From contig CALSPM010000005.1 in the NCBI GenBank assembly GCA_943788235.1, positions 186,001 through 250,000 of the forward strand: a DNA stretch of 64,000 nt. The letters run 5' to 3'. The DNA is from an uncultured Cyclobacteriaceae bacterium (GTDB lineage Bacteria > Bacteroidota > Bacteroidia > Cytophagales > Cyclobacteriaceae). Of this stretch, positions 34,463 through 44,458 are shown piece by piece. The notes under the pieces are model-generated. The model searched no databases. It was not told the DNA's origin and worked only from the letters and a program-made list of their open reading frames with translations. The position numbers and the translations under genes are program-made. How positions within the stretch are numbered: the first letter of the stretch is position 1; every line of letters starts with the position of its first letter.

Positions 34463-35782
34463 CCACCAGAAGAAGTTTTATAAAAACAACAGGCCAGTTA
34501 GGGCTGGGCATGGCTGCCATAACATTGCCTCGTTTAATTCAGCGGACAAATTCTAGGTGCAAATGATCATATTAATTGTGCTGTAATTGGTGTTAGAAGC
34601 CGTGCTAAAGCCCATGTATCTGCTATTAATGCGCTCAAAAACACAACCCTTTTATACAGTTGTGATGTGGACGATATTATTTTGGAAGCGCACAATATTT
34701 GGTGTCAACAAAACATAGCCCATGTACCTAAAGTTGAAAAAGATTTTCGCAAGATCCTTGAGGATCAAGAGGTAGACGCCGTATTTATAGCCACGCCCGA
34801 ACATTGGCATGCTCCCATGGCTATTTTAGCAATGCAAGCGGGTAAGCATGTATACTTAGAAAAGCCTTGCAGTCACAATCCATATGAAAATGAATTATTG
34901 GTTGCTGCACAAAAAAAATATGGGAAGAAGGTACAAATGGGCAATCAACAACGCTCTGCCCAAACTTCAATAATGGCCATCAAAGACATTATTGATGGCG
35001 AGATAGGAGAAGTTTATAAAGGAGAAGCCTATTATTCCAATAATCGCGGTTCGATAGGGGAGGGTAAAACCATTCCAGTACCAAAAACTTTGGATTGGGA
35101 GTTGTGGCAGGGTCCTGCGCCACGCGAAGCCTATCGGGACAATATTCATCCCTACAATTGGCATTGGTTTAGGAATTGGGGTACGGGAGAAATACATAAT
35201 AATGGCACCCATGAAATTGATATTTGTCGCTGGGCGTTGGGCGTTGATTTACCCGAAAGTGTTACTTCATATGGAGGGAAATATACATTTCAAGATGATT
35301 GGGAGTTTGTAGATAATCAACAAGTGACCTTTCAATATCCCGACGATAAATTCATTACTTGGACGGGGCACAGTCGAGGATTGATCCAACCCACTCAACC
35401 GGGTCGAGGCGTCACCATCTATGGCAGCAAGGGAACCGTACAATTGGATCGTAATTTTTATAAATTGTTTGATCTGCAAGGAAATCTGATCAAATCTAAA
35501 TTTGAAAATTCGATCAGTGCAACCATTGATGCTACCGGTCAAGGCCAGCTAGATGTAAACCATATAAATAATTTTTTTGATGCCATAAGATATGACAAAT
35601 CGCTGCATGCTGAAATCAAGGATGCCAGTATTTCTACCCTCTTATGTCATTTAGGTAACATGGCACAAGACGCTGGTGAGACCCTAAGGATTGACCAAAA
35701 TACGGGTAAGGTGTTGAATCATAAAAAAGCCATGAACGCCTGGAAAAGGGAGTATGCCCCTGATTGGGAACCCCATTTATGA
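34459..35782 (+). pseudogene. Gfo/Idh/MocA family oxidoreductase, frameshifted
   Basis: Starts in an ATGA overlap with the DUF1080 gene: MTTRRSFIKTTGQLGLGMAA, a twin-arginine-like export signal. About 30 codons later the frame ends; one base away it resumes as ILGANDHINCAVIGVRSRAK (Rossmann fold) and runs on to 35782, including VYLEKPCSHN (the conserved Glu-Lys-Pro) and WHWFRNWGTGEIHNNGTHEIDICRW in pieces. So one single-base indel near 34540-34555 separates signal and enzyme. An in-frame internal ATG at 34667 would remove part of the NAD-binding fold. Could be a sequencing error. Confidence 0.82.
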
Positions 35783-35949
35783 TCAAGTGAACCCGAGACG
35801 CTCAAATAAAGAAATAAAAAGTAAGTAAAATCAGTAACCACTCAGGATACGGCCTTTAGCCTTGGCTCATTCACATCCGTTGGTCCTATAATATTCCCAA
35901 TTAGAGTTTGTTTGCGTATAACTGAATACAGAAAGCGCAATTAAAAAAA

Positions 35950-36721
35950 ATGAAAAAACCGCCTTAATCGTATCTACTTTATTTTGTATTTTGTTGCTGA
36001 ATGCGCAAATCGCTACTATAGAAGCTTATGTCATCAAAGATGGCATGACCGATGAATATGAAGCCCTCGAAGACTTTGTATCTCCCCTTAAATCAATGGC
36101 TATCAAGGAGATTAACCTTCAGACCTGGATGGTAATGAAAAGAAAGTCCGGTGGGAATTTGCAAGAAATTGATCCACAGAAAAAAGTAGTTGATTATTTG
36201 GTATTTAATATCTACCAAGATGAAGCCCAGATGGAAGCAGACAGCAAGAAGGCCTACTCCAATTATGCTACTAATATGCTATCCCATTGCAAAAATAAAA
36301 TGTCAAAAAAGAATATTGACAAAATGATGAGCACCAATCCCAAAGAATCGGCAAGAAGTATGTCATCGAAAATATCTATCAAACACCCAACTACTGACCT
36401 CAAGTTGGTGATACCATCAACATGGCGCCCATGGAGGCATTAAATATTGATTATGAGCAATTTGAACTTGGATACTTTATGCCCAATTGGAGTAAGATCA
36501 TAGATCAAGGAGGTTTGAGAATGTGGGGGCTCGCTCGGGTCAAATCATCTAGCGATAATGCCTATAAAAACTTAACTCATTTTGTTTTTCATAATCCAAT
36601 AGGCATGGAATATACTTTTGAAGAACCTACATTCATTGAACAAAAAGTTCAAGAAATAGACATGGCATCTAGGAAAATGTATGAAATGGCTGAAATGGAA
36701 ATTATATTTTTAGCGAACTAA
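35950..36721 (+). pseudogene. Exported protein of unknown function, broken by two frameshifts and a stop
   Basis: ATG AAA AAA with one A missing from a run, then ALIVSTLFCILLLNAQIATI (signal peptide) in the next frame, an open stretch to ~36350, a second frame change, an in-frame TGA near 36404, and finally MAPMEALNIDYEQFELGYFM to 36721. Restored length ~255 residues. It resembles in size, signal and layout the intact gene at 40380-41123, so the two may be distant paralogues; I cannot confirm this by eye. Confidence 0.7.
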
Positions 36722-36999
36722 GGATTTAATCCTTTCGCATGATTAAAATTAGGCATACGTTTGGGCAATCTCACGGTTAGAGAGCGTTAAGTCTTCGATT
36801 AAATCATATGGTTGGGATGAGGTAGCCAAGCGATCATGAAATATTTCTAAAAAGCGGAATCATCCGAGCCCTCGTTGCACGCAGTGCTATCATTTATTTT
36901 TGATTGCGCTTTTTAGTCTGATATTTAGAAGCGATTACCCTTTATAGACAGTTCCAATTGGTTTACTCACCGTTATTTACCCTGACATCTAATGGTACC
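36722..36999. other. Gap without recognisable genes
   Basis: Contains a short stem AAGGAT-tta-ATCCTT at about 36720-36735, right after the broken gene, possibly a weak terminator. Nothing else visible. Confidence 0.35.
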
Positions 37000-37575
37000 T
37001 CACCAATTATCATAAAGGATCCGTGGCTCATTAATGCTTTTTTTCCAAGCATCAATTATGTCGATAAAATTAGACTCAACCCTGCTTTGTAGCTGGGCCA
37101 TGCGTTTACTAGTTAAATGTTTTTCTCGACAATAATACAACTCAATCGCAGAGGTTATGGTTCTGGATTGCCTTCCATAAGCTCCCTTCCTTTTTTTCTG
37201 AAGCCGATAACTTTCAATGTTTTCAATAATCATTCTTGCGCTATCATCTTTAGCTAAAATAGTTATCCTAAAATCTATCCACCTATCCATGCTGAAAGAC
37301 GCATAAAGTTCAAAACTAGACTCCCTTACAAGTCTATCACTATGTTCCATTTCACGTGCACAAGATGGATTTTTTAGTACATCGATGAGTCCATCAGAGC
37401 TCAAATCAATAATTTGCTTTTTCGATAATCCCTCAAATTTTATTATGGTATCTATGGTGATGAGCTCCTTTTCAAAATCAAAATTGAATAAACGTTTGGC
37501 TTGAGGCGATTGGGAGCGCGCAAAAAATCCTATCAACAAAAAAGAAATTATTATTATAGATTTCATATAAAGCAA
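37000..37575 (-). CDS. Exported protein of unknown function
   Basis: 191 residues with a signal peptide (MLYMKSIIIISFLLIGFFAR, then SQS). The mature part is charged and alpha-rich; notable are CAREMEHSDRLVRESSFELY and a basic SYRLQKKRKGAYGRQSRTI segment. No family recognised. Its internal ATG (second Met, four codons in) could be the real start. Isolated between non-coding stretches. Confidence 0.55.
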   Translation of the reverse strand: MLYMKSIIIISFLLIGFFARSQSPQAKRLFNFDFEKELITIDTIIKFEGLSKKQIIDLSSDGLIDVLKNPSCAREMEHSDRLVRESSFELYASFSMDRWIDFRITILAKDDSARMIIENIESYRLQKKRKGAYGRQSRTITSAIELYYCREKHLTSKRMAQLQSRVESNFIDIIDAWKKSINEPRILYDNW

Positions 37576-37966
37576 TAATAATCATTATTTTTTTTATGGA
37601 AAATAATATCTCCCTTAGGCGAGCAACCGTCCTCTGCGGCACGAAGCTGACCCAAACGACGAAAAGCCCGTAAATGTTCCCTTTTCGCCTAAAATGGGCT
37701 TATATCAAGATGGATTCACAAAAACTTCTGGCTTATCCAAGTCGAAAAGCGTATCATACCGATATCTAGTTGTTATTTTAAGTGGGTCATATGGATCCTT
37801 GCATAAGATTGGACATTGATATTTTATTACTTTACTATAGGTAGTTGGACATTGATTAGACTCTTTACCCTCTAATGGTTCAATAAAAAAGGACAATCGT
37901 GAAATAGCTGCTCAAGTGGGTTTAGATGTCCGAGAAATGGATCTTCTTGACTTTATACAATGTATT

Positions 37967-38037
37967 ATTTTGATAGGTCAGATGTATTTAAAAAGAGGAG
38001 GCTTATGCCCCCCCTTTATAAACATTCCTATCAAAAT
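37967..38037. repeat. 71-bp inverted repeat / cruciform
   Basis: Outer arms ATTTTGATAGG (37967-37977) and CCTATCAAAAT (38027-38037) pair perfectly over 11 bp. Inner arms AAAGAGGAGGC and GCCCCCCCTTT (37993-38018, loop ttat) pair at 9 of 11 positions. No gene covers it. Could be a bidirectional terminator, a small MITE-like element or a structured RNA. Confidence 0.65.
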
Positions 38038-38340
38038 ACATCTTCTTTTCAGCCTTAGCGTTCCTGATACTACAGATGACCCAAATTTGTAGTTAGTTAA
38101 AAATTGGTTGGGTGATGACCTCAGGGACTTGCAGCCTTTTATATTATACTTGCAGTCTTTAACCCAAAAAACTATTTAAACCAAATCTACTTTCATACCA
38201 TAAATCTAAAGGTCCATAACAGTTTTCTTTATGCAATAGTCACATTGGCTTATTTGGAATGAATTAGGAATAAGTGAAGAAGAAACCTCATTCGGTAAAC
38301 TATAAATATTCTCTTGAAATTAAGAATAAACAACAGTAAT

Positions 38341-38562
38341 ATGAAAAAGATAAAATTATATTTTTTATCGATTTACCTACCAAAGGAAATGACTGCATTA
38401 AGTCTATAAATTAATGTCTTTGGGGAAGATTCGGCAAGTAATCTAGAATTCTCACTCGTCTGGTTTGGCACATTTGTAATCCTTCATGGGGCTATATTAT
38501 TACTCTTAATAAATCAAGCATTACGTTTCATGCATATTGTAAAAACCGTTCAATACAAATGA
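38341..38562 (+). pseudogene. Broken small membrane-protein frame
   Basis: ATG AAA AAG ATA start gives MKKIKLYFLSIYLPKEMTAL, then a TAA at codon 23; the same frame continues FSLVWFGTFVILHGAILLLL to a TGA. A hydrophobic helix on each side of the stop suggests a small former membrane protein. No family recognised. Confidence 0.4.
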
Positions 38563-38761
38563 AAACTGTAAGGGTTAGTGAAAAATCGCTGCCCCTTCAG
38601 TGATTCATTGAGAGGACCTTCTTTATTTGTCTTCTCAATCCTGAATAATTCCTCCTTTTTGTACACTTTGAAAGTAATTAAATTAAAAGATCTTGAAAAA
38701 AATTGCCTTTTGTTTGCTAAAAAAAGAAACAGAGGTCACTGAAATAATTTGATTATTTATC

Positions 38762-39205
38762 TCATTTTTTCAGCTTAGGTATTGGCCCCTTATTGGGATC
38801 ACTAAATGTCCTGGTCGCATCCCAATCTTTATGGTTGGTGATTAATTCTTTATGATTGAGATAGTATTTATCGTGGTTATAAGATTGTACCTTCCCGTCT
38901 TTGGTCTGGTAGGTAAGTAGCAATCTGCGTCCCAACCAAGCTTCATTGATGATGAAATGATCTGTCTGTTTGGTCTCCAAGATAACCCATGGAGGTAATG
39001 GACTTTCTGAGGGCACACTAAAAAGTCCTTCCTCAGTCCATGAGGATTCTTCATTTTCAAGCCAGCGACTGTTGTACTCTACCACTTTATCATGATCATA
39101 GGCCAACGCAATCATTTGTCCCTCCTGATTGATGATGCAACTGATGATCTGACCTTTCCCTAACCACCTTTTATCCAACTGGAAATGCTCTTTTTCTTCT
39201 GCCAT
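38762..39205 (-). CDS. Cytoplasmic protein of unknown function with an internal repeat
   Basis: 147 residues, no signal peptide. Two similar halves: FQLDKRWLGKGQIISCIINQ with YDHDKVVEYNSRWL, and FIINEAWLGRRLLLTYQTKD with YNHDKYYLNHKELI. So it is a tandem duplication of a ~60-residue beta-rich unit. No family recognised. Confidence 0.6.
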   Translation of the reverse strand: MAEEKEHFQLDKRWLGKGQIISCIINQEGQMIALAYDHDKVVEYNSRWLENEESSWTEEGLFSVPSESPLPPWVILETKQTDHFIINEAWLGRRLLLTYQTKDGKVQSYNHDKYYLNHKELITNHKDWDATRTFSDPNKGPIPKLKK

Positions 39206-39342
39206 TGTATTTCTGATTTATTACCAAACTTATTAAGTTTCTGATTTCTATTACCAATTTTATTTTATTTTTCAAAGTAATATTTGATAATTCAACACTT
39301 TGTACTTAGCTGATGAATAGTGTTCTATTAATATTGCAGATC

Positions 39343-39378
39343 AAAAGAAAGCCCTTCTTTTGAAGGGCTTTCTTTTAT
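39343..39378. terminator. Strong bidirectional intrinsic terminator
   Basis: AGAAAGCCCTTC-tttt-GAAGGGCTTTCT gives a perfect 12-bp stem with a 4-nt loop, flanked by T-runs on both strands. It follows the TPR lipoprotein gene (39422-40231) read on the minus strand. Confidence 0.85.
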
Positions 39379-39421
39379 TTTCCAATGCATTTCTTGAATT
39401 AACAAATGGCCTCACTATGAT

Positions 39422-40231
39422 TTATTTCATTAAAGTCTTAATCTCGGCAATCATTGTTTTGGCATTGCTGGCTGCTGGATAGTTGTCCAAAGCCATTTGA
39501 TAATGTAATAGTGAATTTTCATAATCTTTATTATTAAAATAATACTCTCCCATAGAGTCATGAGAATTATACCCATTGGGCCGAATCTGGCAATACCTTT
39601 CAAAATATTCCTTGGCTTTGTCCATGTTTCCATTTTTCATGTAGAAATATCCTAGATTATTCAACACTGGGCCGTAATTACTCCCTTCACTTTTGAAATC
39701 TCCCAACATTTTGAGTAACGCATCCTCTGCTCCTTCTTCCGCTGCCATCCCAAAAGTGTACCAGAACCTCATGAATCTCCCTCTAGGCTCATTTTCGTAC
39801 ATTTTTTTCCAAATTAGATGATTGTCAGCACCCCAAACTTGCCGCTTTCCTTTCTCATTTTTTTCATCCAAAAGGGAAACAAATAATTTTGAGTTGACGT
39901 TTTTGTCAGCTGCCAAGACTTTGGCTCTTGCATAGTGAAATTCTTGATTTTCAGAATTTGCATTAGAAAATTGGGCCAACATTACATGTGGTCCAAACAA
40001 GGTGCTGTCAAGCTGCATGGCAGCTTCAAAAAGCACAAATGCCTTATCAAACTCAACATTCATAACATGTTCTATTCCACGAGTTACCATTTCATTGGCG
40101 ACCTCGTTATCTCCATACCATTCTATATAAAGACTAGGTGTTTCTGCCTCAGACGTTTGCGCTTCTGGTGATTTTTGATTGCAAGAAAGGGCAATCAAAC
40201 TAGTAAAAAATAGATAAAATAGATTTTTCAT
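39422..40231 (-). CDS. TPR-repeat lipoprotein
   Basis: 269 residues. Lipobox SLIALSCNQKS. The mature protein is built of TPR-like helix pairs: MVTRGIEHVMNVEFDKAFVL, YGPVLNNLGYFYMKNGNMDKAKEY and MGEYYFNNKDYENSLLHYQMAL. It probably acts as a periplasmic protein-protein adaptor; partner unknown. A strong terminator follows it. Confidence 0.8.
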   Translation of the reverse strand: MKNLFYLFFTSLIALSCNQKSPEAQTSEAETPSLYIEWYGDNEVANEMVTRGIEHVMNVEFDKAFVLFEAAMQLDSTLFGPHVMLAQFSNANSENQEFHYARAKVLAADKNVNSKLFVSLLDEKNEKGKRQVWGADNHLIWKKMYENEPRGRFMRFWYTFGMAAEEGAEDALLKMLGDFKSEGSNYGPVLNNLGYFYMKNGNMDKAKEYFERYCQIRPNGYNSHDSMGEYYFNNKDYENSLLHYQMALDNYPAASNAKTMIAEIKTLMK

Positions 40232-40379
40232 TTGGTTTTAATTAAGTGATTTGATTAAAAAAGAGCTACTCCTTCCTCCTTTGAGGATACATCCCGCTTG
40301 TCTTATGCCCATTGAGGATTTAAGACTCCATCCAAGTAATTAATTTTAAGCTTGATGAGGGATCTAGAGTAGCTTAAGT

Positions 40380-41123
40380 TTATTTGTTTAAAAAGATGAA
40401 TTTTTCTAAAACGACCCGATCCGTTAAATCTCTCAATTTCATCATTTTTTCATAGGCTTTATCGGCATCTTTTGAAGGTTGTGAAGCTTCTTTGAGATAA
40501 TCAGAATAGGTATCATACCAATCTACGGTAAAATGAGTCCAAGACATTTCTGTCCCTATTCGGTCAATTCTTTTGGCCAAACTCCATCCTTTTCGGGCAG
40601 CATTGTCAGGGATTGAAGGTGTCAACGATTTTTCTAAGTCTTCATAGGATTTATATTTCCCTTGCTTGGCTTTCATTAAATTCATCACCACAACATCAGG
40701 ATATTCAGTGACCCCTTTTTGTAAAACCTCGGCGACATTGACGACGGTAGTCGTTCCGACAATTTTTCGGTTCTCTCCAATACTTTGTCCGATCATTTCT
40801 CTGTGACTTTGCGTGATATTCGGCATCCGCTCTGCCCAAGTATCTGAAGTATAATCATCATCCATTTTATCTAAATCATAAATAGCAACGACCACATGGG
40901 TAAATGGCTCTTGAGGGCCATTGATGACCTTCCAAACATGCCAGCCCATTATTTGTCCATCATCAATCAGCTTTTGATTATATACTTTGAAATATGTATT
41001 TAGATGGTCGTCGTAAACTCCTGGATTTTTAGCGTCTATAAAAGAAAAGTCAAGGGCCATGTTTTGACCGAAGACGACATTGACCTGGAACAGAATAGTA
41101 AATAAAATAAGTAGTTTTTTCAT
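40380..41123 (-). CDS. Exported protein of unknown function
   Basis: 247 residues. Signal peptide ending VVFGQ. The mature part looks like two dimeric alpha/beta-barrel-type (ferredoxin-like) halves: the first around DHLNTYFKVYNQKLIDDGQI and FTHVVVAIYDLDKM, the second around DVVVMNLMKAKQGKYKSYED and WTHFTVDWYDTYSDY. No family name can be given. It lies upstream of the TPR lipoprotein gene (148 bp) on the same strand. Confidence 0.65.
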   Translation of the reverse strand: MKKLLILFTILFQVNVVFGQNMALDFSFIDAKNPGVYDDHLNTYFKVYNQKLIDDGQIMGWHVWKVINGPQEPFTHVVVAIYDLDKMDDDYTSDTWAERMPNITQSHREMIGQSIGENRKIVGTTTVVNVAEVLQKGVTEYPDVVVMNLMKAKQGKYKSYEDLEKSLTPSIPDNAARKGWSLAKRIDRIGTEMSWTHFTVDWYDTYSDYLKEASQPSKDADKAYEKMMKLRDLTDRVVLEKFIFLNK

Positions 41124-41257
41124 AATTGGTTGTTTTTAGATTTAAAAATCAAATATATGAAAAAGAGTTCTTTAATTTGCTTTGAAAGCTAACTGTTACA
41201 AGATTTCTCTAAATAATTTCTCTTAGCTTTTTTTATGAAGACACTTAATTGTACTTA

Positions 41258-42310
41258 TTAAACACTGCCATCAGGCAACATTTGGGTAGGGATCCTACTA
41301 TTCATCACTCGAAACCACATCGGAGGAACCAATGCTAAAATCATGGCCGCAGGGTAACCAAAAGGGAGCTGTGGACTTTCTTCTTTATGTTCTAATACTT
41401 GATACTTCTTATTTGACTTGAAATGGTGATCACTGTGTCGGGTCAGTTCATATAAAACAATACGCCCCATGATGTGATTTGAATTCCAGGAGTGAAGGGC
41501 CGTGATCCGCTCATATTTTCCAGAGGGCAACAGTATCCGTCGCAAGCCATAATGCTCGATGTAGTTGATCGTTTCTAAAAACAAAAAAGAACTGATCCCC
41601 ACGATCAGACCCATAAGTAAGCCATCGGTACCCAAATAGGCAAAAATTAAACCTAAATAGAGCCCCTGAAACAGTAAATAAAAGAGCATTTCATTGTCAA
41701 AAGAAAAGAATGACTTTTGTTTTTTGGCCAGAAAACCGAATTGAATGTTCCACGCATTTTTATATTGGTTGATCACCGAACTGATCCAAAAAGAATAGAG
41801 CGGTTGATTGTATTTTGCCGTAGCCGGATCATCGGGTGTGGCCATATGTTTATGATGGCCATAGTTGTGTTCAAGAAAAAAATGCATGTACAAGCAAGGC
41901 ATGTAAAGCAGTTTGGATAAGGTGCGTTCAAATCTTGATGATCGATGGCCCAGTTCGTGAGCAACGTTGATTCCATTAGTGGCTAACAAAATCCCCAAAG
42001 AAGACAATATTCCTATCCGTTCATACGTCCACAAAGCATCTTGATGCAAGGTTATCAGACCATATCCGAGCAAGCCAAAAACAATAGGGACATTGATATA
42101 AAGCATCAAATTAAAAAGTTTCTTTTTGATTCTGGCTTCCTTTTCTTGATCAGAATAAACGTTATTGGACTGCTTCAACCAAAATTCCAAAAATGGAATG
42201 ATCACAAAAGCATAAAAAACCGAGCTGTACGCCCACATGCCCTGAAAATAAATTGAAAAAAAAGCACTCAGCGGGATACTATAGGCAAATAAATATTTTA
42301 AATCACGCAT
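41258..42310 (-). CDS. Alkane 1-monooxygenase (AlkB-like)
   Basis: 350 residues, six hydrophobic helices. The histidine clusters of membrane alkane hydroxylases are complete: HELGHRSS, EHNYGHHKHMATPDDP, NYIEHYGLRR and LTRHSDHHFKS. It uses O2, a di-iron centre and electrons from rubredoxin to hydroxylate terminal methyl groups of alkanes or related chains. No rubredoxin or rubredoxin reductase gene is nearby. A degenerate -7-like element lies before the start (acaatttg, 5 nt upstream). Confidence 0.9.
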   Translation of the reverse strand: MRDLKYLFAYSIPLSAFFSIYFQGMWAYSSVFYAFVIIPFLEFWLKQSNNVYSDQEKEARIKKKLFNLMLYINVPIVFGLLGYGLITLHQDALWTYERIGILSSLGILLATNGINVAHELGHRSSRFERTLSKLLYMPCLYMHFFLEHNYGHHKHMATPDDPATAKYNQPLYSFWISSVINQYKNAWNIQFGFLAKKQKSFFSFDNEMLFYLLFQGLYLGLIFAYLGTDGLLMGLIVGISSFLFLETINYIEHYGLRRILLPSGKYERITALHSWNSNHIMGRIVLYELTRHSDHHFKSNKKYQVLEHKEESPQLPFGYPAAMILALVPPMWFRVMNSRIPTQMLPDGSV

Positions 42311-42473
42311 AGCTGCAAATTGTATTTAGGGGTAAACTACAAAAAAAACGATACTCCCACAAAAAACTTGAATATTTATAGACAGGCTGAAAAAGAAATA
42401 TCATTGTAAATTTACTTTACAAAAATTACATTAACTTTTATAAATATTGGGAATAAACTATTTTTAGAAACAA

Positions 42474-43499
42474 ATGAATTTCATCAGTCAGTGTCTCTTT
42501 TTAGCAGTCTTCCTAAGTTATCCTTTTAAAACATTTAGCCAATATGATATAAAAAGGGGTCAAAGCAACTCTCCTCCATGCCTCAAAGAGGCTTCGGAAA
42601 TCTACACAAGTGATGGGCTTATCAGCTGGCCTCATTTCAATGGGGGCGACCTGCTTAAAATCAATTCACTTACCGCTCTTGAATATCCCAGCACGGTTGC
42701 CACTCAAAAGTTATATTACCTAGAGGAAGACACACCCGAAGGTTTTAATCAGTGGTGGCGACAAGGAAGGATTAAATCTTGGTGGATGAAACCTGGATTG
42801 GATCCTTGGAGTAAAAAGCCCTTTTGGGGAGATTATTATGAACAACCTACCCATAATTTTGAAGCATTTATTGATGACCATTTGAGATGGAGATGTGGGT
42901 ATTCCTTTGTTGTTGAGTTACCGAAAAAATACTCTCCCTCCAAAAAATACCCTCTCATTATTTATCTTCACGGGAGCGTTACTGCAAAACCTGAATATTT
43001 TATATCGCGAGACCATACTAGAAAAATCTTTTACAAGTCAGAAGAGGATCCTTATGTATTTGTCGCCCCTATTCGATTGGAAATTGATTGGGATCCCAAG
43101 AAGATCCTTGATATAATTGAAAATATAAAAGATAACGTAAATATTGATGTGAGCAGAATCTATCTTACCGGCCTAAGTATGGGAGGCCGAGGGACATTTA
43201 TAGTTGCTGCCCAAGAGCCCAATATCTTTGCTGCCCTGATGCCTTTATCCCCTCATCATGGCCCCTTTAATTACCTTCCACTGGCTGAAAAAATTAAAGA
43301 TATTCCTATATGGATGAGTCATGGGGACATCGATCAGATTTCCTCCTATGACTTAGCGAAAAAAATGGCTGACACGCTGCATTCTTATGGTGCAAACATC
43401 AAATTCCGTACAGAACAAAACGTCGGTCATTGGGGCTGGGACGCTATTTACAGTGATTCTAGTGCCATAAATTGGCTATTATCATGGACTAAATTATAA
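42474..43499 (+). CDS. Secreted alpha/beta hydrolase (esterase/prolyl-oligopeptidase-like)
   Basis: 341 residues. Signal peptide (LFLAVFLSYPFKTFSQ). Catalytic parts: oxyanion region LIIYLHGSVTAKPEYF, nucleophile Ser in TGLSMGGRGTF, Asp in SHGDIDQISS and His in NVGHWGW. The arrangement is that of PhoPQ/'predicted peptidase' and carbohydrate-esterase-like hydrolases (LpqC/COG4099 style). Substrate unknown. Confidence 0.82.
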   Translation: MNFISQCLFLAVFLSYPFKTFSQYDIKRGQSNSPPCLKEASEIYTSDGLISWPHFNGGDLLKINSLTALEYPSTVATQKLYYLEEDTPEGFNQWWRQGRIKSWWMKPGLDPWSKKPFWGDYYEQPTHNFEAFIDDHLRWRCGYSFVVELPKKYSPSKKYPLIIYLHGSVTAKPEYFISRDHTRKIFYKSEEDPYVFVAPIRLEIDWDPKKILDIIENIKDNVNIDVSRIYLTGLSMGGRGTFIVAAQEPNIFAALMPLSPHHGPFNYLPLAEKIKDIPIWMSHGDIDQISSYDLAKKMADTLHSYGANIKFRTEQNVGHWGWDAIYSDSSAINWLLSWTKL

Positions 43500-43563
43500 A
43501 AAATCAATCCGTAGTCCTTTTTTTAACTCTTCTTGATTTTATCTCTTTTTCCCATAAAGGCAA

Positions 43564-43761
43564 ATGACTCCAACCCTCACTAAATTTTCTGCAGTGAGCG
43601 CATTACTTAAGTATGGCATGAGATCAGGAGTAAATATAAAATGATGCCTTAAAGAGATTGGTGATGACTGCGCTTTTGACCCTCCTGAATTTGATATTCA
43701 CATGAACTCATTTTTTAATGCATGTAGTATTGATTATTTTGGTACTGAAATCTATTATTGA
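43564..43761 (+). pseudogene. Small frame interrupted by an in-frame TGA
   Basis: 66 codons: MTPTLTKFSAVSALLKYGMR, then SGVNIK, TGA at codon 27 (43642-43644), then CLKEIGDDCAFDPPEFDIHM to a TGA. The downstream half keeps a protein-like composition, so this looks like one broken gene. No family recognised. Confidence 0.35.
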
Positions 43762-43776
43762 TCTAAAACTTTTCAA

Positions 43777-44193
43777 ATGAAAAATCTATTATATGTTCTA
43801 TTTATTATTCCCTTTTTTGGCTTTGGACAATTTAAATACAGCAGCGAATTTCCGGTCCATTTTAAAATAGACAATGTGACCTTAGGTCTCGCAGAGGATA
43901 TAGTCAACGTCTCAGGCGGAACCCTGGATGGGAAATGGGCCATAAAAATGACTTGGACATTTACCAACCTCTATAAAACTACAGACAGCGGCGAATACAC
44001 TGCTTTGGGATGGGCTCAAGATGGTGAATTTTTTTTAGAAACTACCGTAAGAGGCGTTTGGAAAAGAAATGGAAAGGTATTTGAGGTAAAACATTTTGAG
44101 AACGGAACAGACGGTAATCAATTACTTACAACCGGGGTATTTGATTTTGTAAATAATACTTACCATTGTACCGTTCGAGTCATTCAAGATTAG
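43777..44193 (+). CDS. Exported beta-rich protein of unknown function
   Basis: 138 residues. Signal peptide ending FGFGQ. The mature part is all beta with KIDNVTLGLAEDIVNVSGGT, KMTWTFTNLYKTTDSGEYTA, FLETTVRGVWKRNGK and an end HCTVRVIQD. Size and pattern suggest a single lipocalin-like or beta-sandwich domain; no family assigned. Confidence 0.58.
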   Translation: MKNLLYVLFIIPFFGFGQFKYSSEFPVHFKIDNVTLGLAEDIVNVSGGTLDGKWAIKMTWTFTNLYKTTDSGEYTALGWAQDGEFFLETTVRGVWKRNGKVFEVKHFENGTDGNQLLTTGVFDFVNNTYHCTVRVIQD

Positions 44194-44458
44194 ACCTTTG
44201 ATCCTCAGTCATTGGCGATTATCTTTTGTTGCAAACTATTGATTTTCCAAGTATGAGATTTTTAGTGTGACGCTTTTAGGCAAAGGATGAAGTATTCTTT
44301 TCATCGTTCAAAAGACAGATTAAATTGTGGTTACAAAAGAAGCGCTCGTCGAATAATAGTCATTGAAAATAAATATTGATTTAATTTTTCTGTGACTAAG
44401 GGAGTTATGACGGACCTCGCACCTACAGCATGAATTTATAAACACTGCTATTCAGATA

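Larger units (their letters stand above)
37576..38761. other. 1.2-kb region with no intact gene
   Basis: Holds a GC-richer patch (37610-37700), a 63-codon minus-strand frame with only a TTG start (37705-37896), a large inverted repeat (37967-38037) and a broken membrane-protein frame (38341-38562). Confidence 0.5.

Noticed and set aside
37705-37896. 63-codon minus-strand frame (TTG start)
   Set aside because: No ATG or GTG start, no recognisable domain and no co-directional neighbour close by; kept only as a note in the gap entry.
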